From Lewinellaceae bacterium (GTDB lineage: Bacteria; Bacteroidota; Bacteroidia; Chitinophagales; Saprospiraceae), in contig JACJYP010000015.1 of the NCBI GenBank assembly GCA_020636045.1, positions 1 through 64,000 on the forward strand: a stretch of DNA of 64,000 nt, given 5' to 3'. The notes under the pieces were generated by a model, which did no database searches, was not told the origin of the DNA, and saw only the letters and a program-made list of their open reading frames with translations. Positions 1-9,295 of the stretch are shown piece after piece. A program made the position numbers and the translations under genes. Positions within the stretch are counted from its first letter, which is position 1, and every line of letters begins with the position of its first letter.

Positions 1-1557
1 ATTCTGCTGGGTAGAACTGGAAGGCGTTCCGCCCGGGAACTGCCAGTTCCACGAAGTCGTATTCGGTGAAGACGCATTGGTAAACTGCACCGTCAGCGGA
101 CCGCAACCGACGGTCGGCGACGCGGTGAAGCCGGCGGTCGGCGGCGTCGCGATCACCACGGTTTGGGTGAAGGTAGCCGTCCCGCAGGGATTGGTGGTCG
201 TCAGGGTAACCGTGTAGCTGCCGTCGTTGGCGTAGGTGTGCGTCGGATTGGCGAGGTTGCTGTTTGTGTTATCGCCAAAATCCCAGTTGTAGGAAACAAC
301 GTTTTGGGAAGTGTTATTAAACGTAACCATCAAGCCGTTCACCGTGCTGGCAAATCCAGCCGTCGGCTGTGCCATTACGTTGATGTAGTTGGTCAGAACG
401 GTCGTATCCGTACCGGCGTTATTGCCTACGATCAGGGTTACGTTAAATACGCCGGCGTTGTTATAAACTACGGTCGGATTCTGCTCGGTGGACGAAGAAG
501 GATTGCCACCCGGGAACAGCCAGTTGAATGTCAGCGGGTTGCCGGAGGATTGATTGGTAAACGAAACCGTCAGCGGGCCGCAGCCGCTGGTGGGTGCAGC
601 CGTAAAATTGGCGGTCGGCGGTGTGCTTACGATCACCGTTTTTGTGATATTGGTAGAACCGCAGTCATTGGTCGAGGTCAGGATCACTGTATATACGCCG
701 GGATCGTCGTACGTATGAACCGGGTTGGTTTCCGTGCTCGTGCTGCCGTCACCAAAATTCCATATGTAGGACGTAGCGCCGGAACTGTTGTTGGTAAATG
801 TGGCCGTAAGTCCGTTGGTGGTAAAAGAGAAATTGGTGACGGGCGGACCATCTACATGAATATAGCCTGTTTTGACCGTTGTGCTGGAACCCGAAATGTT
901 CGTAACCGTCAGAGAGACATCGTACGTGCCGGGAGTCTGATACACCACAAGAGGGTTGGCCAGGTTGGAGGTTTGGGGAAGCCCACCCGGGAAGGACCAG
1001 GAGTATGCAACAGCGTTGTTAGATGACAGATTGGTAAAGTTTACAGTGAAGGCGGCACAACCGCTGGTCGGCGATGCACTGAAATCGGCTGTCGGCGCCG
1101 TATTGACCACAAGCGTCTTTGTAGCAATGCCGCACTCATTGGTAACGGTCAGCATGACCACATAAATGCCTGCTTCTGTGTACACGTGAAAAGGATTTTC
1201 TTCCACACTGATCTCTCCATCACCGAAATCCCACAAGAAGTCGGTCCCGTTCATGGAGGTATTGTTGAAAGTAACGCTGGTGCCATCCACCGAATAGGTG
1301 AAACTGGCGGTAGGTTGCGGCTTGACCGTGATCGATTTTGTCGTGGACGCCGAACCACCCACACCCGTCACGGTCAGGGTGACGTTATAGGTTCCCGGCA
1401 GATTCCAGGTCACAACCGGGTTTGCCTGTACCGATCCCCCGGGCGAGCCGCTGGGGAAGATCCAGCTGCGGCTGTTCACGTTGCCTGAAGAAAGGTCGGT
1501 AAACTGTACTGACTGGCCCTGGCAGGCCGGATTCGGATCAAATTCAAAATCAGCGAC
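1..1557 (-). repeat. Alternating PKD-domain repeat, period about 480 bp
   Basis: Inside the protease gene, type A units (around SPTSGCxPLTVxFTN and WxFPGG) alternate with type B units (around NGLxVTFNNTS and WDFGDG). The A-type cores recur near 100, 580, 1065 and 1530, so the repeating block is an A+B pair of roughly 480 bp. The copy nearest the catalytic domain is the most divergent. This is seen directly in the translation; the amplification history is inferred. Confidence 0.8.
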
Positions 1558-2781
1558 CAATGGCGGCGGCGGCGGACCACAGGGAGAAAGACAGCCGCTA
1601 TTGATCTTGGAGGTCATGTAAGCGTTGATGATGCTGGTGGAGTTCGAGCTCCAGGTCATACTGCCGACGTTGACCGGACTCATGATAAACGTTGTGCCTT
1701 GCGGGTCGTGCGGAGAATTGAAATTGTGCCCCAGTTCATGCGTGGTCAGCGAGCGAAGCAGGTTGCTGTTGGTCGTGTAATCCTGCAGGCAGTGATACTT
1801 GTTATTGGTACAAATTCCATTCAGATAAGCGATGCCGATCACGTTTCCCGTAAAGTTTCGGTTCGTCCAGAGTTCGCCGTTGTCAAACGGGACGCCGAAA
1901 CCGCCGCCGTTGCCCCAGGCCCGGAAACTGTCCAGCAATGTACCCGGATTGAGTGATGCTGACCAGGGATCGGAGCCGGTCACAATAAACTGCGTGACAA
2001 TATTGAATTCGATGTCGTTGTTGAAATTGCCGGTGTAATCACCCTGCACATCGTTCAGCACCCCGATGTTGTGGTTTTCAACTCCGCCGATCGAGCCGTA
2101 CTTGTTGAACATGGAATTGTCCGATGCAATCGCGATCTCCAGTTGGTAGCAGGCCATCAGCATCTGCGCACCGGGGCTATCCACGTGGTCGTCCTCGTCG
2201 ATCCAGTCTTCTGCCTTTTCCTGGAGTTCGATCAGGGCGCAGGTGCCTGCATTGGCATCCTTGATCACATCCTGCTCTTTGTACACCACAAAAAGATCGT
2301 GCGAGGCAGCCGGATCGAGATACCAGAGCGGTTCTATAAAATACCTTGTGCCGTCGGCGTACACATAGCCGTAGATAAAATCGGAATCAACCGTGAGGCG
2401 TACGTGACCGCCACCCTGTGTTTCGATGCCCTTAAACGCTTTGGTGATCGACGGCTTGCTGGTTTCTACCTTTCCACCCGGGGTGAGCACCTGCAGGGTG
2501 TAGTTCGGGCTGTAAATTTCGCTCGGACTGAGTTGTAAATTCCAGTGTTGGTCGCCCAATACAAGTGCAGGCTGGCTGAAATCCGGACTGCTTTGGATAA
2601 AGGCAAAAAGAGAGGCAGCATCGATTTGGTATACCTCGTAGTGCGTAAATTGCTTGTCAAGTGCGATGGATGAGGTTTTGTAGGGCGTGCCTGTAAAATT
2701 TTGTGCCCACATCGTACCGGCGATGGCGAACATCCCAAAAAACATCATGGCACGAAGCAACAGACGTAAACGCAGATTCAT
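1..2781 (-). CDS. Secreted metzincin metalloprotease with tandem PKD domains (C-terminus beyond window)
   Basis: The reading frame is open from an ATG at 2781 to base 1, giving 927 residues; the C-terminus is cut by the window edge. Residues 1-26 form a signal peptide ending TMWAQ. The catalytic domain carries HELGHNFNSPHD (H348, E349, H352, H358), the extended zinc site of reprolysin-like metzincins, followed by a Met-turn (FIMSP). From about residue 408 come seven PKD-type Ig-like units, the last one partial, with WDFGDG or WxFPGG signatures. PKD tails in Bacteroidetes usually lead to a T9SS sorting domain, which would lie outside this window. It is likely an exported protease acting on extracellular protein. 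The family call is firm, the substrate unknown. Confidence 0.9.
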   Translation of the reverse strand, partial: MNLRLRLLLRAMMFFGMFAIAGTMWAQNFTGTPYKTSSIALDKQFTHYEVYQIDAASLFAFIQSSPDFSQPALVLGDQHWNLQLSPSEIYSPNYTLQVLTPGGKVETSKPSITKAFKGIETQGGGHVRLTVDSDFIYGYVYADGTRYFIEPLWYLDPAASHDLFVVYKEQDVIKDANAGTCALIELQEKAEDWIDEDDHVDSPGAQMLMACYQLEIAIASDNSMFNKYGSIGGVENHNIGVLNDVQGDYTGNFNNDIEFNIVTQFIVTGSDPWSASLNPGTLLDSFRAWGNGGGFGVPFDNGELWTNRNFTGNVIGIAYLNGICTNNKYHCLQDYTTNSNLLRSLTTHELGHNFNSPHDPQGTTFIMSPVNVGSMTWSSNSTSIINAYMTSKINSGCLSPCGPPPPPLVADFEFDPNPACQGQSVQFTDLSSGNVNSRSWIFPSGSPGGSVQANPVVTWNLPGTYNVTLTVTGVGGSASTTKSITVKPQPTASFTYSVDGTSVTFNNTSMNGTDFLWDFGDGEISVEENPFHVYTEAGIYVVMLTVTNECGIATKTLVVNTAPTADFSASPTSGCAAFTVNFTNLSSNNAVAYSWSFPGGLPQTSNLANPLVVYQTPGTYDVSLTVTNISGSSTTVKTGYIHVDGPPVTNFSFTTNGLTATFTNNSSGATSYIWNFGDGSTSTETNPVHTYDDPGVYTVILTSTNDCGSTNITKTVIVSTPPTANFTAAPTSGCGPLTVSFTNQSSGNPLTFNWLFPGGNPSSSTEQNPTVVYNNAGVFNVTLIVGNNAGTDTTVLTNYINVMAQPTAGFASTVNGLMVTFNNTSQNVVSYNWDFGDNTNSNLANPTHTYANDGSYTVTLTTTNPCGTATFTQTVVIATPPTAGFTASPTVGCGPLTVQFTNASSPNTTSWNWQFPGGTPSSSTQQN

Positions 2782-3155
2782 GAGTTGGATCAGTTTGACT
2801 TAGAGAAAAAAGTGATCTAAATAATTTCCACGCCTTCCTGTTGGCAGGAGACGGAGTTGAACAATGATTTTTTGCAAGGGGGAGATTGTCGTAACGGAGA
2901 TTGGGTAAAAATCCTAAAAAGGCGCATTTTCAAGCTGCGAAAGTAGTGTGCCAAATAATAATTCGGCTGCTCCTAAATAAAAAAATGCTCATTTGGTCAA
3001 AAACATGACTATTTCAAATAATGTAGCACTTCGCACCGACTTGAGATAACAACGTTTGATCTTTCTCCAACGTTTCTGTAAAACTCCTTCAAAACGTTCC
3101 GCTTTTATACCTTTGCACACACTTTTTCAGGCACCCTTTATTTCAAACAATTGCT
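2782..3155. other. Intergenic region between divergent genes
   Basis: This is a 374-bp AT-rich stretch between the protease (leftward) and a barrel protein (rightward). I see no open frame with protein-like composition and no RNA gene. A TAnnTTTG motif near the right end probably drives the rightward gene. No convincing promoter for the protease was found; TACTTTCG on the minus strand near 2938-2945 is only a one-mismatch match. Confidence 0.5.
3108..3115 (+). promoter_or_regulatory. Bacteroidetes -7 element TACCTTTG
   Basis: TACCTTTG matches the TAnnTTTG consensus exactly and lies 41 bp upstream of the ATG at 3156. No clear TTTG -33 box is visible at the usual spacing, so this is a moderate call. 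Confidence 0.45.
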
Positions 3156-3734
3156 ATGAATTTTCAAAAAATACTCTTCACGGCCACGCTTGTACTCGCA
3201 GTACTGATCGCACAACCTGTTGATGCACAAAGCGATAGCAATAACGGAGGCGACTTCAGGTCACGACTCTGGTACGGAGGTAATATCGGCCTCAACTTCT
3301 ACGGCTACAATGGTGGTAATGTATTCCTTGTTGGCGTGGCCCCTATGGTCGGCTACAAGGTCGCGGAGCCGTTTTCCATCGGCCCGCGTGTTTCGCTGTT
3401 TTTCTCTTCAGTCAAACAGCCCGGCTTCAAAGCCGTCGGTCTGTTCGACGTAGATGCCGGCCTCTTTGCACGGCTCAGGGTGTTCCGGGGGCTTTTCTTC
3501 CAGGGTGAAGTGTCTAATCAATGGTATCAGGACCCCGTCTTTTACGTGAACGGAACGACTGATAAGGAATCCAACACACGTGTGAATACGCGCCTGGGCG
3601 CCGGATGGAACTGGAGCCAGGGAAGAGGCGCAGGCACAGAAATCGGCGTGTTCTACAATTTTGCCATTGCCAATGATACTGAAACCTACCTGAATCCCCT
3701 CGAGTATCGCTTCGGGTTCACCTGGAATTTTTAG
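3156..3734 (+). CDS. Outer-membrane beta-barrel protein, hypothetical
   Basis: 192 residues. Residues 1-25 form a signal peptide ending VDAQS. The mature part is rich in Gly, aromatic residues and alternating hydrophobic strands (for example WYGGNIGLNFYGYNGG), and the protein ends in an aromatic residue (FTWNF), as BamA-assembled barrels do. The length fits an 8-strand barrel of the OmpA/OmpW-like size class. A -7 motif precedes it and a hairpin with a short U-rich tail follows, so it is probably monocistronic. Function unknown; a small porin or structural barrel is the reasonable inference. Confidence 0.7.
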   Translation: MNFQKILFTATLVLAVLIAQPVDAQSDSNNGGDFRSRLWYGGNIGLNFYGYNGGNVFLVGVAPMVGYKVAEPFSIGPRVSLFFSSVKQPGFKAVGLFDVDAGLFARLRVFRGLFFQGEVSNQWYQDPVFYVNGTTDKESNTRVNTRLGAGWNWSQGRGAGTEIGVFYNFAIANDTETYLNPLEYRFGFTWNF

Positions 3735-3747
3735 GAGTCATTTCATC

Positions 3748-3790
3748 CGATCGACCGGACGGCCTATACGGCCTGTTCGATCGTTATTTT
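3748..3790 (+). terminator. Likely intrinsic terminator
   Basis: CGATCGA (3748-3754) pairs with TCGATCG (3777-3783) around an inner GGCC/GGCC pairing, followed by TTATTTTC. It lies just after the barrel gene stop at 3734. Confidence 0.5.
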
Positions 3791-3828
3791 CAATACGATT
3801 TCTCTAACCAACTCACCACCAAATTTTT

Positions 3829-4887
3829 ATGGCTAATCAGAAAATTATCGACCTGCTGGGAGACAAGGCCGGGTATTACCTGGAGCACGAGTGCCGCACC
3901 ATCGACAAAAAGTCGCTGCACGCGCCGTCCAGGGATCATGTGGACAAGGTATGGCTGCAAAGCAACCGCAATCCCCAGACCTTGCGCAGCCTCCAGCAGA
4001 TAATCGGCCGTGGCCGCCTCGCCAACACCGGGTATGTCAGTATCCTGCCCGTCGATCAGGGCATCGAACACAGCGCCGGGGCTTCTTTTGCACCCAATCC
4101 GATGTTCTTTGATCCCGAGAATATTGTCAAACTCGCCATCGAAGGCGGTTGCAATGCCGTGGCCAGCACGTATGGAGTGCTGGGCAGTGTGGCCCGGAAA
4201 TACGCGCACAAGATTCCCTTCATCGTAAAGATCAACCACAACGAATTCCTGTCGTACCCCAACAAGTTCGACCAGATCATGTTCGGTACGGTCAAAAATG
4301 CCTGGGAGATGGGCGCCGTGGCGGTCGGCGCCACCATTTACTTCGGCTCTGAGGAAAGCGGGCGCCAGATCATCGAAGTGAGTCGCGCGTTTGAATTGGC
4401 GCACGAACTTGGCATGGCCACCATCCTCTGGTGCTACCTGCGCAACAGCGGATTCAAAAAGGACGGAACGGATTACCATGCCAGTGCCGACCTTACCGGA
4501 CAGGCCAATCACCTCGGCGTCACGATCCAGGCGGATATCATTAAACAAAAACTGCCGACCAACAACGGCGGCTACAATGCCCTCCATTTTGGCAAAACGC
4601 ACCCGAAGGTTTATTCCGAACTTACTTCCGACCACCCGATCGATCTGTGCCGCTATCAGGTAGCCAATTGCTACATGGGTCGCGCAGGCCTGATCAACTC
4701 GGGCGGCGAATCGAAAGGCGCTACCGACCTTCAGGAAGCGGTCATCACGGCCGTCGTGAACAAACGCGCCGGCGGCATGGGACTCATTTCAGGTCGCAAG
4801 GCTTTCCAGAAGCCGGTGAAAGAAGGCGTGGCATTGCTGAACGCCATCCAGGATGTATATCTCGACCGGTCGATCAAACTCGCCTGA
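3829..4887 (+). CDS. fbaB: Class I fructose-bisphosphate aldolase (DhnA/FbaB type)
   Basis: 352 residues, the usual length. It cleaves fructose 1,6-bisphosphate to glyceraldehyde 3-phosphate and dihydroxyacetone phosphate in glycolysis and gluconeogenesis, in the cytoplasm. The family signature near residues 70-80 (ILPVDQGIEHSAG) and the TIM-barrel strand segments IPFIVKINHNEF and GRAGLINSGGES match the archaeal/bacterial DhnA aldolases, which use a Schiff-base Lys; K135 in the IVKIN segment is a candidate but I cannot assign it firmly. The gene stands alone: a perfect-stem terminator follows, and argS begins 145 bp downstream with its own promoter motif. Confidence 0.93.
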   Translation: MANQKIIDLLGDKAGYYLEHECRTIDKKSLHAPSRDHVDKVWLQSNRNPQTLRSLQQIIGRGRLANTGYVSILPVDQGIEHSAGASFAPNPMFFDPENIVKLAIEGGCNAVASTYGVLGSVARKYAHKIPFIVKINHNEFLSYPNKFDQIMFGTVKNAWEMGAVAVGATIYFGSEESGRQIIEVSRAFELAHELGMATILWCYLRNSGFKKDGTDYHASADLTGQANHLGVTIQADIIKQKLPTNNGGYNALHFGKTHPKVYSELTSDHPIDLCRYQVANCYMGRAGLINSGGESKGATDLQEAVITAVVNKRAGGMGLISGRKAFQKPVKEGVALLNAIQDVYLDRSIKLA

Positions 4888-4915
4888 TCGGGCACTTAAA
4901 CACATAAAGAATAAT

Positions 4916-4955
4916 CGCCGCACACGGGAACTGCCCCGGTGCGGCGGTTTGTTTT
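4916..4955 (+). terminator. Strong intrinsic terminator after aldolase gene
   Basis: CGCCGCAC (4916-4923) pairs perfectly with GTGCGGCG (4939-4946), with an inner CGGG/CCCG extension, followed by TTTGTTTTC. Confidence 0.8.
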
Positions 4956-4974
4956 CTGCAAACTTCTATTTTTG
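4948..4974 (+). promoter_or_regulatory. Promoter motif for argS
   Basis: TTTG (4948-4951) and TATTTTTG (4967-4974) resemble the -33 and -7 boxes. The spacing of 15 nt is shorter than usual, and the -33 overlaps the terminator tail of the preceding gene, so only the -7 match is firm. Confidence 0.45.
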
Positions 4975-5032
4975 CCACTCCTTTGGGCGGGCGGCGCGAA
5001 AATCGCGTGACACGCCACTAACAACTGCACAC

Positions 5033-6886
5033 ATGTCCGACATACTTCAAAAGATTCAGGAAGCCGTAAGCCATTCCGTTACAGCACTATACGGAGAGCC
5101 GGTAGATGCTTCAAAAGTCCAGATAAGCCCTACTCCACCCGATTTTACGGGCGATTATTCCGTCGTCATTTTCCCTTTTGTAAAAATGGCCAAAAAGGCG
5201 CCGGACGTGGTCGCCGGAGAAGTGGGCAATCTTGTTCGTGAAAAAGTAAGCGAAATAAAAGGGTTCAATATCGTCAAGGGCTTTCTCAATCTGGAACTTG
5301 AGGATGCATGCTGGCGCAATTTTCTACAGGAAACGGTCGGCAATGCACACTACGGCCGCCGCCCTGCCAACGGCATCAAGGTGATGGTCGAGTATTCGTC
5401 GCCCAATACCAACAAACCGCTGCACCTCGGCCACATCCGTAATATCCTGCTGGGTTGGTCCTGCTCGAAAATTCTGGAAGCGACCGGCCATGAGATCGTA
5501 AGAAGCCAGATCGTCAACGACCGCGGCGTCGCCATTTGCAAGAGCATGCTTTCCTGGAAGAAGTTCGGCGAAGGGAAGACGCCGGAAAACAGCGGGGTCA
5601 AGGGAGACCATCTGGTCGGCGATTTTTACGTATTGTTTGAGAAAAAAACAAAGGAGGAATACGACGCCTGGCAGGAAACGGACGCGGCACGGCAGGTGTA
5701 TGAGGCACAGCACAAGCCCACGCAAACGGAGGCAGTCTTTTTTAAGGAATTCAAAAACAAGTGGTTCAATGAATATTCCACTTTGGGCACGGAAGTGCGC
5801 GAAATGCTGCGCAAATGGGAAGCCAACGACCCGGAGACCATCGATCTGTGGAAAAAAATGAACGGCTGGGTGTATCAGGGCTTTGACCAGACATACAGCG
5901 ACCTGGGAGTATCGTTCGACAAATTGTATTATGAAAGCAATACCTACCTGCTTGGCAAGGACATCGTGGAAGACGGCCTGAAAAAAGGCGTGCTGTTCAA
6001 AAAAGAGGACGGTTCGGTATGGATCGATCTGACAGATGCCGGATACGATCAAAAACTGGTGCTACGCGCCGACGGCACCTCCGTTTATATTACGCAAGAC
6101 CTCGGCACCGCAAAAATGCGGTATGAAGATTTCGGCTGCGATCGGTTCGTTTATGTCGTGGCGGATGAGCAAAACTATCACTTTCAGGTACTGTTTGAGA
6201 TACTGAAGCGCCTGGAAGAGCCGTATGCAAATGGGTTGTACCACCTTTCTTACGGGCTCGTAGAGCTCCCGGGCGGGCGTATGAAAACACGCGAAGGCAC
6301 CGTGGTGGATGCCGACGATCTGATCACCGAGGTGATCCGGCTTGCGGAAGAGCAATCCAACGAACAGGGCGCGCTGGCTGAAGTGCCCGAAGAACAACGG
6401 AGCGAGAATCTGCGGAAGGTTGGCCTCGGCGCCCTGAAGTTCTTCATTACGAAGGTGCACCCGAAGAAAAAGATGATCTTCAACCCCGAAGAGTCGGTAG
6501 ACCTGCAGGGGCAAACAGGGCCGTATATTCAGTATTCGTACGTCCGGATCAACGGCCTGATGCAGCGCATGGCGAAGGAAGGCATTGACCTCTCCATTGC
6601 AAACGCGTACGACCCGATCCAGCCGCAGGAAAAAGCGCTGCTGATCGCGCTGCATGAGTACCCCGCCGTGCTCCTGAGCGCTGCAGAGGCTTACGACCCT
6701 TCGCTGGTGGCCAATTTCTGCTATGACCTGGCAAAAAAATACCACAAGTTCTGGCACGACCTTTCCATCTTCAGCGCCGACCATGCGGCCGCAAAGGCGT
6801 TTCGCCTGCAACTGAGCAAATGTGTGGGTCAGGTACTGCAATCGGGCATGGACCTGCTGGGCGTCGATATGCCGGAGCGCATGTAG
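5033..6886 (+). CDS. argS: Arginine--tRNA ligase
   Basis: 617 residues from the ATG at 5033; the frame stays open upstream to 4853, but that part crosses the terminator and promoter motif, so 5033 is preferred. It charges tRNA-Arg with arginine. An N-terminal additional domain (about residues 1-115) precedes the class I catalytic core with the HIGH-type motif HLGHI near residue 130. The KMSKS counterpart reads RMKTREG near residue 417, as is normal for many ArgS enzymes. The C-terminal anticodon-binding domain ends in MPERM, the typical ArgS C-terminus. It is convergent with the next gene, three bases apart. Confidence 0.97.
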   Translation: MSDILQKIQEAVSHSVTALYGEPVDASKVQISPTPPDFTGDYSVVIFPFVKMAKKAPDVVAGEVGNLVREKVSEIKGFNIVKGFLNLELEDACWRNFLQETVGNAHYGRRPANGIKVMVEYSSPNTNKPLHLGHIRNILLGWSCSKILEATGHEIVRSQIVNDRGVAICKSMLSWKKFGEGKTPENSGVKGDHLVGDFYVLFEKKTKEEYDAWQETDAARQVYEAQHKPTQTEAVFFKEFKNKWFNEYSTLGTEVREMLRKWEANDPETIDLWKKMNGWVYQGFDQTYSDLGVSFDKLYYESNTYLLGKDIVEDGLKKGVLFKKEDGSVWIDLTDAGYDQKLVLRADGTSVYITQDLGTAKMRYEDFGCDRFVYVVADEQNYHFQVLFEILKRLEEPYANGLYHLSYGLVELPGGRMKTREGTVVDADDLITEVIRLAEEQSNEQGALAEVPEEQRSENLRKVGLGALKFFITKVHPKKKMIFNPEESVDLQGQTGPYIQYSYVRINGLMQRMAKEGIDLSIANAYDPIQPQEKALLIALHEYPAVLLSAAEAYDPSLVANFCYDLAKKYHKFWHDLSIFSADHAAAKAFRLQLSKCVGQVLQSGMDLLGVDMPERM

Positions 6887-6889
6887 GGT

Positions 6890-7360
6890 TTACAAAAAGA
6901 AACGGAGCCCGAGCCCTCCCCCGACATCGAATGCCGTTTCGGGAACGATCGAGAGGCGCGGGGTGATCTGCACAAAGAGATCCAGCCGCGAAAATTCGTA
7001 GTTCAGCCCGAAATTGCCGCTGAAACCCACGACCGTGTCGCTGTCGTTTTCGCGTTTGCGTTTCCGGACACCCACAAAACCACCGGGGCCGTAGTAAAAA
7101 TTGAACGGAGCACTTGCGCTCAGGCGATTGAACCACAAGCCGTGCACGTTGACAAAGAAGAAGTTCCGGTCGCCTTCGCTGATGTCCCAGGCAAACAAGA
7201 TATCCGGGCGCATCCCGCCGGAACTATTCCTGAAATGAAGGTTCAGGCCGGTCGGATCGCCTACCTGGAAACCGATGCCGACATTCTGAGCCGTTGCCAA
7301 TTGGGGCAAAAACCAGCAAGCCAACACCAGAGGAACGATTCTTAAGGAAAATGGATTCAT
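6890..7360 (-). CDS. Small outer-membrane beta-barrel protein, hypothetical
   Basis: 156 residues with a signal peptide ending at about residue 24 (QLATAQ). The mature protein starts VGIGFQVGDPTGLN and has alternating strand-like segments and a C-terminal aromatic (LRFFL). The GxPTGLN opening recalls small single-barrel outer-membrane proteins such as the DUF3996/BAPKO_0422 group, but I cannot confirm the family. A near-consensus promoter (TTTG-N18-TACCTTTG) sits directly upstream, leaving a leader of only about ten bases. Function unknown. Confidence 0.65.
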   Translation of the reverse strand: MNPFSLRIVPLVLACWFLPQLATAQNVGIGFQVGDPTGLNLHFRNSSGGMRPDILFAWDISEGDRNFFFVNVHGLWFNRLSASAPFNFYYGPGGFVGVRKRKRENDSDTVVGFSGNFGLNYEFSRLDLFVQITPRLSIVPETAFDVGGGLGLRFFL

Positions 7361-7377
7361 ATTAGCCTATTAAACGG

Positions 7378-7407
7378 CAAAGGTATACAACGCAAAATGC
7401 CTTCAAA
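7378..7407 (-). promoter_or_regulatory. Near-consensus Bacteroidetes promoter
   Basis: On the minus strand TTTG (7407-7404), 18 bases of spacing, then TACCTTTG (7385-7378) exactly fit the -33/-7 pattern for the primary sigma factor. It drives the barrel gene starting at 7360. This is the best promoter match in the window. Confidence 0.65.
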
Positions 7408-7480
7408 ACTTTCAATCAAAAAGCGCTGTTTGGATCAAACGCCTTTTCTTTGCGTCCCCATTTATCAGGAACGATAATAT

Positions 7481-9160
7481 ATGAATACGGAAAAAACTAC
7501 CGACACTTCCGAACACCTGAATTTTCTGGAGGAGATCGTTGAAGCCGACCTCGCATCCGGAAAATATAAAAGTATTCTCACGCGCTTTCCGCCGGAGCCC
7601 AACGGCTATCTGCATATCGGCCATGCAAGCAGCATTTGCCTCAATTTCGACCTGGGGCTGAAATTCGGCGGCGCCACGAACCTGCGCTTCGACGATACCA
7701 ATCCCGTCACCGAGGATACCGAGTACGTGGACAGTATCATTGCCGACGTGCGCTGGCTGGGCTTCGACCCCGCGCAGATCCTTTACACATCGGACTATTT
7801 TCCGCAACTGTACGAATGGGCCAAAGTGCTGATCGGGAAAGGCAAGGCATATGTAGACTTCTCCAGCGCTGAAGAGATCGCAGCCATGAAAGGCACGCCC
7901 ACCGAACCCGGCAAAGAAAGCCCCTATCGCAATACGCCGCCGGAAGAAAACCTGGCGCTGTTTGAAAAAATGAAATCGGGCGAATTTCCCGACGGCCATT
8001 GCGTATTGCGTGCGAAGATCGATATGGCATCGCCCAATATGATCATGCGCGACCCCTTGCTTTACCGCATCAAGCACGCCCATCACCACCGGACCGGCGA
8101 TACCTGGAGCATTTACCCCATGTACGACTGGGCGCACGGGCAAAGCGACAGCATCGAACATATCACGCATTCTATCTGCACCCTGGAATTTGCGCCACAC
8201 CGCGAATTGTACGACTGGTGCATCGAACAACTGGGTATTTTCCCTTCGCGTCAGTATGAATTTGCACGGCGCAACCTTTCCTATGCCGTGACGAGCAAGC
8301 GCAAACTGAAATTACTGGTGGAAGAAGGCCACGTAAGCGGTTGGGACGACCCCCGCATGCCGACGATCTCCGGGTACCGCCGCCGCGGCTACACCCCGGA
8401 AAGCATTCGGGAATTTTGCCGCCGGATCGGTATCGGCAAACGCGAAAACGTCGCGGATATGTCGGTGCTTGAATTCTGCATCCGGGAAGACCTGAATAAA
8501 CGCGCACTGCGCCGTTTTGCGGTGCTGCGCCCGCTCAAAGTGGTGATCACCAACTACCCGGAAGGACAGGAAGAATGGCTCCCGACGGAAAACAACCCGG
8601 AAGACCCGGATGCCGGCGTACGCAATCTGCCTTTCAGCCGTGAACTGTATATCGAGCAGGATGACTTCATGGAAAACCCGCCGCCAAAATACTTTCGACT
8701 TTCCCCGGGCGGCATGGTCAGGTTAAAATCGGCATTTATCATCCAGTGCGATGAAGTGATCAAGGATGACTCGGGCAATATTGCTGAACTGCACTGCCGG
8801 TATATTCCGGAAAGCCGTTCGGGGCAGGATACTTCGGGGCTTAAAGTAAAAGGCGTCATACACTGGCTGTCGGCTGCGCATTCTAAAACAGCGGAAGTGC
8901 GGCTGTACGACCGGCTGTTCCAGTTAGAGGACCCAACAGAAGAAAAAGATGTGGTAAAGGCCCTGAATCCCCATTCACTGGAGACCATCCCGGAAGCACG
9001 CATCGAGCCGGCTTTGGCTGATATTGAGCCCGGACGACATTTTCAGTTTACCCGGCTGGGGTATTTCTGTGTCGATCCTGACAGTAAAAGTGAGAAACCT
9101 GTATTCAACAGAACAGTTACCCTCAAGGATACCTGGGCAAAAGAAATGAAACACGGCTGA
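7481..9160 (+). CDS. glnS: Glutamine--tRNA ligase
   Basis: 559 residues, the family's usual length. A class I synthetase that charges tRNA-Gln directly, so the organism need not rely only on the Glu-tRNA amidotransferase route. The HIGH motif is HIGH (H45-H48) after RFPPEPNGYL, and the KMSKS counterpart is VTSKRKL near residue 270. The GWDDPRMPTI segment, typical of GlnS as opposed to bacterial GltX, follows. The C-terminal half has the two beta-barrel anticodon-binding domains (RLYDRLF, then RLGYFCVDPD). It stands alone and is followed by a strong terminator. Confidence 0.97.
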   Translation: MNTEKTTDTSEHLNFLEEIVEADLASGKYKSILTRFPPEPNGYLHIGHASSICLNFDLGLKFGGATNLRFDDTNPVTEDTEYVDSIIADVRWLGFDPAQILYTSDYFPQLYEWAKVLIGKGKAYVDFSSAEEIAAMKGTPTEPGKESPYRNTPPEENLALFEKMKSGEFPDGHCVLRAKIDMASPNMIMRDPLLYRIKHAHHHRTGDTWSIYPMYDWAHGQSDSIEHITHSICTLEFAPHRELYDWCIEQLGIFPSRQYEFARRNLSYAVTSKRKLKLLVEEGHVSGWDDPRMPTISGYRRRGYTPESIREFCRRIGIGKRENVADMSVLEFCIREDLNKRALRRFAVLRPLKVVITNYPEGQEEWLPTENNPEDPDAGVRNLPFSRELYIEQDDFMENPPPKYFRLSPGGMVRLKSAFIIQCDEVIKDDSGNIAELHCRYIPESRSGQDTSGLKVKGVIHWLSAAHSKTAEVRLYDRLFQLEDPTEEKDVVKALNPHSLETIPEARIEPALADIEPGRHFQFTRLGYFCVDPDSKSEKPVFNRTVTLKDTWAKEMKHG

Positions 9161-9238
9161 CGCAAAATATGTCGTTCAGGTGTTAAAAACGGGTTGACAG
9201 GGCTTCAAAAGGCCCGTTCGCAGCAATAATTTGTTGAC

Positions 9239-9277
9239 AACCGGCATGAAGGCGATCTTCATGCCGGTTATTTTTTA
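9239..9277 (+). terminator. Strong intrinsic terminator after glnS
   Basis: AACCGGCATGAAG (9239-9251) pairs perfectly with CTTCATGCCGGTT (9257-9269), loop GCGAT, followed by ATTTTTTAC. It lies directly before the next gene's start at 9296. Confidence 0.85.
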
Positions 9278-9295
9278 CTAAACAAATTAAGCACG

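Noticed and set aside
163..1026. Plus-strand ORF of 287 residues
   Set aside because: It is antisense to the PKD repeats of the protease gene; the minus frame shows clear domain signatures and this one shows none.
3790..4635. Minus-strand ORF of 281 residues opposite the aldolase
   Set aside because: Shadow of the aldolase gene, rich in His, Gly and Arg with no motif.
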